Assembly (NCBI GenBank): GCA_022651385.1
Contig: JALCQR010000012.1
Coordinates: 43,804 to 107,803 of the forward strand
Direction: 5' to 3'
Length of the DNA stretch: 64,000 nucleotides
From: Clostridia bacterium
GTDB taxonomy: Bacteria; Bacillota; Clostridia; Lachnospirales; Anaerotignaceae
How positions within the stretch are numbered: the first letter of the stretch is position 1; the number at the start of each line of letters is the position of its first letter. Below are positions 63,113 through 64,000 of this stretch, in pieces. Position numbers and translations under genes: made by a program. The notes below the pieces were generated by a model. That model was given only the letters and a program-made list of their open reading frames with translations, did no database searches and was not told the DNA's origin.

Positions 63113-64000
63113 TAATAAAAAGAAAATAACCGCCGAGCCTACAAACTTGACGGTTAAATTCTTAATCATTAAATTTTAACGGTGTCTTAATAATAGCACA
63201 AATTAAATTCAATAAAAATGTTAATAATTAACAAAAAATTCCGAATTAATTTGTGTAAAACAACATGTTTAGATGAAAATAAAAGTAAAATTCAATTATA
63301 GGATGAGAAAGTTGCACGATTAATTTATGTAAAAGTGCTATAAAGCCAATAAACATAAGGGTTTCAGAGAAGGCAAATTCGTCCGTAATATGGAGGGGAT
63401 TTTGGTGTGAATAATTACCAAAAATTACGGAACGGAAAGATGTGAAGAGTGTAGAAAGATGTATATTAGAGAAAGAGATAAAATAAGAAAACAAAATTAT
63501 CGTATGTCCCACGACCAATTTTAGAGCAAAATTTTAAAAAATACCCTTGCAACCCTTGATTTTACTACATTTCTTTAAAATATCATTTTTTTGTATATTA
63601 TGGAGAAGAAATAATAATATAAATTCTTAAATTTTGTGCATATTGTACAATAAAGAGGTATTACTTTATTAAGTAGATAATTTTATTTATGTGTTAATAG
63701 AAAAGCAATAATGTCTTTTGCAACAGGATACATTGAGGGAAAATTTTCCCCAAACTAAGCACCTGAAATATGGTGCTTTTTCATTTGAAAATTACAAAAA
63801 AATGGCCTAATTCCGTTTTCAAGGTTCAATTTCACCCTAAATATTAGGACTATTTTTAAGTTACTATGGAAGATGCAGTTTACGGCATCCAGCGGTCGCT
63901 ATTCTGTTTTAGAACGGCCGTTTTCCGAAGCCAACGGCCGCCCATTTTTTAGTTAGAAGATTACCACTTATCGTGTGTTAATCTTAATCGTGTAGTGTTT
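63113..64000. other. 888 bases without a supportable gene
   Basis: What can be seen: a short CxxC-bearing reading stretch at about 63430-63522 (ERCEECRKMYIRERDKI) without a start, probably a remnant; the 14-bp palindrome GGGAAAATTTTCCC (63737-63750); a terminator-like hairpin AAGCACC (63757-63763) / GGTGCTT (63772-63778) with T-run; and from about 63870 a GC-richer patch with AACGGCCG repeated at 63913 and 63933. The last 60 bases contain an imperfect inverted repeat around TTATC and the direct repeat ATCGTGT. No start with ribosome-binding site and sound reading frame was found. Confidence 0.5.

Noticed and set aside
63246..63518. Minus-strand 90-residue open frame
   Set aside because: No ribosome-binding site, composition like antisense of AT-rich DNA and no family resemblance.
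63866..63952. 28-residue frame MEDAVYGIQRSLFCFRTA on + strand
   Set aside because: No ribosome-binding site and an early stop; more likely part of a non-coding GC-rich patch or a remnant.

Overview
The window is AT-rich, densely packed and almost entirely on the + strand. It looks like a chromosomal segment of a low-GC Gram-positive anaerobe of the class Clostridia, probably close to Lachnospiraceae. This rests on gene content and order: rpoC/str, Asp23-fakA-recG-rsmD-coaD, yggS-sepF-yggT-ylmH, smc-ftsY, ylxM-ffh-rpsP-khpA-rimM-trmD, ftsEX-ctpA, scpAB, single-chain PurL and a CsaB-type pyruvyl transferase. It also rests on strong AAGGAGG ribosome-binding sites and frequent TTG/GTG starts. No similarity search was possible, so family names come from motifs and memory.

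Layout. 1-8.8 kb: 3' end of rpoC, then the str genes (rpsL, rpsG, fusA, tuf), a macro-domain protein, a Cys-rich small protein and metA. 8.8-15 kb: rpmB on the minus strand, diverging from an operon running Asp23-like, fatty-acid kinase, recG, rsmD, coaD. 15-21.5 kb: a HlyD-like membrane protein followed by the ylm division cluster, with aroB, lspA and rluD. 21.5-30 kb: chromosome condensation (smc) and the SRP pathway (ftsY, ylxM, ffh), with rpsP, khpA, rimM and trmD. 30-34 kb: murA, divIB, ftsZ. 34-43 kb: an envelope-polymer cluster (murJ, O-antigen-ligase-like, glycosyltransferases, two DUF4330 proteins, a glycosyltransferase-CsaB fusion, TagA/WecG) and a YitT protein. 43-49 kb: a CdaR/PucR regulator, ftsEX, ctpA, a degenerate site-2 protease, scpAB. 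49-52.6 kb: a second polymer pair (polyprenyl sugar-phosphate transferase and ligase). 52.6-59.6 kb: a DUF2325 gene flanked by two near-identical palindromes, a flavin reductase, a zinc-ribbon protein, purL, a 33-residue peptide and gap.

From 59.7 kb to the end the character changes. There is an intact tyrosine recombinase, a cluster of palindromes, a broken ParB-like gene, a small basic protein, a ribbon-helix-helix repressor with a divergent promoter region carrying three repeated operators, tiny ORFs, an unrecognised 154-residue protein and almost 0.9 kb without a convincing gene. This reads as the end of a mobile element, partly decayed.

The most unusual observations are: the DUF2325 gene bracketed by paired palindromes with a second inverted repeat over its promoter; the RHH-controlled divergent promoter of the terminal element and the 31-residue hydrophobic peptide it may drive; the GT-CsaB fusion; MetA with Asp at specificity position 111; the M50 protein lacking its second zinc histidine; the lipobox micropeptide between purL and gap; and several expression-control hairpins that abut start codons (recG, murA, HlyD-like).
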